Assembly: GCA_044356865.1 (NCBI GenBank)
Contig: JBIKVN010000015.1
Location: forward strand, 1-24,952
Source: JBEIUL01 sp044356865
Lineage (GTDB): Bacteria > Planctomycetota > Phycisphaerae > Phycisphaerales > SM1A02
Direction: 5' to 3'
DNA length: 24,952 nucleotides
Shown: positions 23,206 through 24,952 of the stretch, piece after piece
Layout: every line of letters starts with the position of its first letter
Numbering within the stretch: the stretch's first letter is position 1
Program-made: the position numbers and the translations under genes
The notes under the pieces: generated by a model
Database searches by the model: none
Seen by the model: the letters and a program-made list of their open reading frames with translations, nothing else
What the model was told of the DNA's origin: nothing

Positions 23206-24952
23206 ATGCCCCCGAGCGCCCCCGAGCGGAAGATGCGTCACCCATCCATCCCCGAGACCGTTTTCGACCTCAGCCGCGGCGGGGATGCGCCCGCAGCCTC
23301 AGCCGCCGCAGAAACCCTCCGGCGTTCCGAGAATCTCGATCGATCCTCCATGACCGTACTGTCGCTCGGCTGCGGCGCCGACGATGGCCTGGACCGACTT
23401 CTTGCGGCCGGCTTTCGCGTCGCCGGAGCGGATGTCGATGCCGGCACGGTCGCCGCGGGCAAGGAACGGCTCGCGGCCCTCGGACATCGCCGGTTGGACC
23501 TGCGGCAGGCTCCGGTCACCTGCCTTCCCTGGACGCACCAATCGTTCGATGTCGTGATTTCCGGTCGCCTTCTGGCCGACGTCGCCCCCGCGGATTCGAT
23601 CGCCGCAACTCGAGAGGTCATGCGCCTGCTGCGTCCGGGCGGGCTGCTGGTGGCCCGGGTCGCGGTGCCGCCCTCCGCGGACTCGGCGAGTCCCGAGCCC
23701 GACCGCGAGATCCGTCGCCACTGGTCGGCCTTCGACCTTCTCGACCTCCAGCCCACCCATGGGCCGGCTGGCGACGGCGCTCCGGCGGCCAAGACGGCCT
23801 TGATCGTCGCGAAGCGCCGGGAGTTCACCGATGACTTCGCGGCGGCCTTCCGGGAGGTCCTGCGGTGTCGATGCGACGCCGGGCCGATTTCCTACGGGGG
23901 CGATCTCCGCGACCGAATCCTCGCCGTGCTGCCGATGCTCGGGTACCGCACGCGCGACCGCGACGTGAACCTCGTCCTCGTGCCGCGGCACAAGTGGGAG
24001 CATCGGCTGGTGCCCCTCCTGGTCTTCGGGCGTCACGCCGACTCCGACCCCTTCCTCCTGTACGAAGTCCGCGGCGGCGTCATCACGCTGAAGATCTTCG
24101 GTCCGCTCGATGCCGAACGACGATCTCCCTTCGTCCACTTCGACATCGACTGCACCGCCGGCCTTCCCGCGATCGACGAGTCGATCGTGCGGGCGGGGCC
24201 AGCCGCGGTCCACCGCGGCATCGCCGTCGGCGTGCACGCGACCGAGCGGCTGCTGCGATCGGCCGATCTCCGCAACCACGCCTCGACCGACTTGCCGGAC
24301 GAGGCGGCCGGACAGCTCGAATCGCTGGTGGCGACGGCCGTCCGGCGGCGCGAGCTGCTGGACTCGATGTTCCGGGCCCTGCGTCCGTTCACGGTCTACT
24401 CGGGCCACGATTGTTACGACGACGCGGTGGACGTGAGCGTCGCGCTCGACCTGCATGCCCCGGTCCTCGTGCAGCCGAAAGGCAAGATGTTCCAGCACTA
24501 CGGGTCCGACGACGAGCCCGGCCGGTGGACGCCGGACGGCACGCTCTTCCGCTCGCACCTGAACCGGCGATTCGAGAAGGAAGTGGCCGGTCGCTGGAAC
24601 TCGATGGATCCGACGTTCGTCGCCGATGCACGAGGCCTGATGGAGCGCCGCATGGGCAGCCTCTCGGCGCTGCCCTACATGCGGAACGTCTGCTACCGCG
24701 ACCTCGACTCGAACGGCTCGGTGGGCTGGCGGAACTTCCGCGACGCGCTCGGGGTTCCCGTCTACGAGCCGGAGCGGCCGCGGGACGAATCGCGGGTCGC
24801 GTGGATCCTCTCGCTGCATTCCTTCGCCGACGAGCCGTTCCGCTGGGGCATGGACCGGCTCTGGTCGCTGTACGAGATGTTCCTGGTCGCGGCGCGGCAG
24901 GTTCGCGATGCGTTCCCGAACGACGTCCTCGTCCTGAGGCCGCATCCGAACA
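23206..24952 (+). CDS. methyltransferase fused to a capsule-type transferase (3' truncated by window)
   Basis: The frame stays open from 23206 to the window edge, giving 582 residues without a stop. Residues about 49-200 form a class I methyltransferase: MTVLSLGCGADDGLDRLLAA with the AdoMet loop, FDVVISGRLLADVAP and EVMRLLRPGGLLVARV. Residues about 205-582 are a second module resembling capsule polysaccharide or CDP-glycerol-type glycosyltransferases. It includes QPKGKMFQHYGSDDEPG, then WILSLHSFADEPFRWGMD and the closing VLVLRPHPN, where the HPN-type end is typical of these enzymes. ATG codons at 23206, 23233 and 23350 are all in frame. None has a good ribosome binding site, and 23350 would start exactly at the methyltransferase. 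The transferase assignment is by pattern only. Confidence 0.68.
   Translation, partial: MPPSAPERKMRHPSIPETVFDLSRGGDAPAASAAAETLRRSENLDRSSMTVLSLGCGADDGLDRLLAAGFRVAGADVDAGTVAAGKERLAALGHRRLDLRQAPVTCLPWTHQSFDVVISGRLLADVAPADSIAATREVMRLLRPGGLLVARVAVPPSADSASPEPDREIRRHWSAFDLLDLQPTHGPAGDGAPAAKTALIVAKRREFTDDFAAAFREVLRCRCDAGPISYGGDLRDRILAVLPMLGYRTRDRDVNLVLVPRHKWEHRLVPLLVFGRHADSDPFLLYEVRGGVITLKIFGPLDAERRSPFVHFDIDCTAGLPAIDESIVRAGPAAVHRGIAVGVHATERLLRSADLRNHASTDLPDEAAGQLESLVATAVRRRELLDSMFRALRPFTVYSGHDCYDDAVDVSVALDLHAPVLVQPKGKMFQHYGSDDEPGRWTPDGTLFRSHLNRRFEKEVAGRWNSMDPTFVADARGLMERRMGSLSALPYMRNVCYRDLDSNGSVGWRNFRDALGVPVYEPERPRDESRVAWILSLHSFADEPFRWGMDRLWSLYEMFLVAARQVRDAFPNDVLVLRPHPN

Noticed and set aside
23209..23228. 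Perfect 10-bp tandem repeat CCCCCGAGCG
   Set aside because: Only two units in GC-rich DNA; it probably lies within the coding frame and is likely slippage without function.
23299..24945. Long minus-strand frame at the right edge
   Set aside because: The plus strand is open throughout, with methyltransferase and transferase motifs.
1..24952. CRISPR arrays, tRNA genes, IS ends or attachment sites
   Set aside because: I saw no regularly spaced repeats, cloverleaf-like sequences or terminal inverted repeats with a transposase.

Overview
This is about 25 kb of uniformly GC-rich bacterial DNA. It is densely coded, with many 4-bp start/stop overlaps. Two small secreted proteins end in a PEP-CTERM-like tail in which the usual PEP is replaced by PAP, followed by a hydrophobic stretch and an Arg cluster. 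That tail, the large secreted hydrolase and the GC content suggest a Planctomycetota genome, perhaps Phycisphaerae-like. This is an inference, because no rRNA or other taxonomic marker lies in the window. I see no rRNA, tRNA, IS element, CRISPR array or phage gene.

Layout, left to right. (1) 1-4033, plus strand: the end of a DUF3299-like gene, a secreted alpha/beta hydrolase of the prolyl-oligopeptidase/esterase type, and a DusB-like tRNA-dihydrouridine synthase. (2) 4220-5956: two tandem paralogous PEP-CTERM-like exported proteins, each with its own leader, closed by a strong terminator. (3) 6126-7183: an orphan atpC coupled to scpB. (4) 7187-9746, minus strand: a three-gene coupled operon of a SPOR-like secreted protein, holB (DNA polymerase III delta') and a CYTH protein. 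(5) 10027-10326: a FlgM-like anti-sigma protein with a terminator. (6) 10395-11021, minus strand: pyroglutamyl peptidase. (7) 11102-12539: an NrtR-type Nudix-like regulator with a degenerate Nudix box and a promoter-overlapping palindrome, followed by a small protein with an apparent His/Cys (CHAT/caspase-like, DUF6642-like) arrangement. (8) 12574-14573: a secreted ThuA protein coupled to an Old Yellow Enzyme.

(9) 14687 to the right edge is the accessory part: a surface-glycan cluster, all on the plus strand. It starts with a glycine-amidinotransferase-like enzyme with an intact Asp/His/Cys triad. Next come a GT2 glycosyltransferase fused to a NeuA-like cytidylyltransferase domain, a NeuB-type nonulosonate synthase with a SAF domain, a degenerate HD-domain protein, a zinc-ribbon/methyltransferase-like protein, a DUF4910 aminopeptidase-like protein, an SpsF-like cytidylyltransferase and a FemAB-like acyltransferase. 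The last gene is a methyltransferase fused to a capsule-type transferase, cut by the window edge.

Taken together, the cluster looks built to make, activate, modify and transfer a sialic/legionaminic-acid-like sugar. The amidinotransferase raises the possibility of a guanidino modification. The main candidates for undescribed biology are this glycan cluster and the NrtR-like regulator plus His/Cys protein pair.
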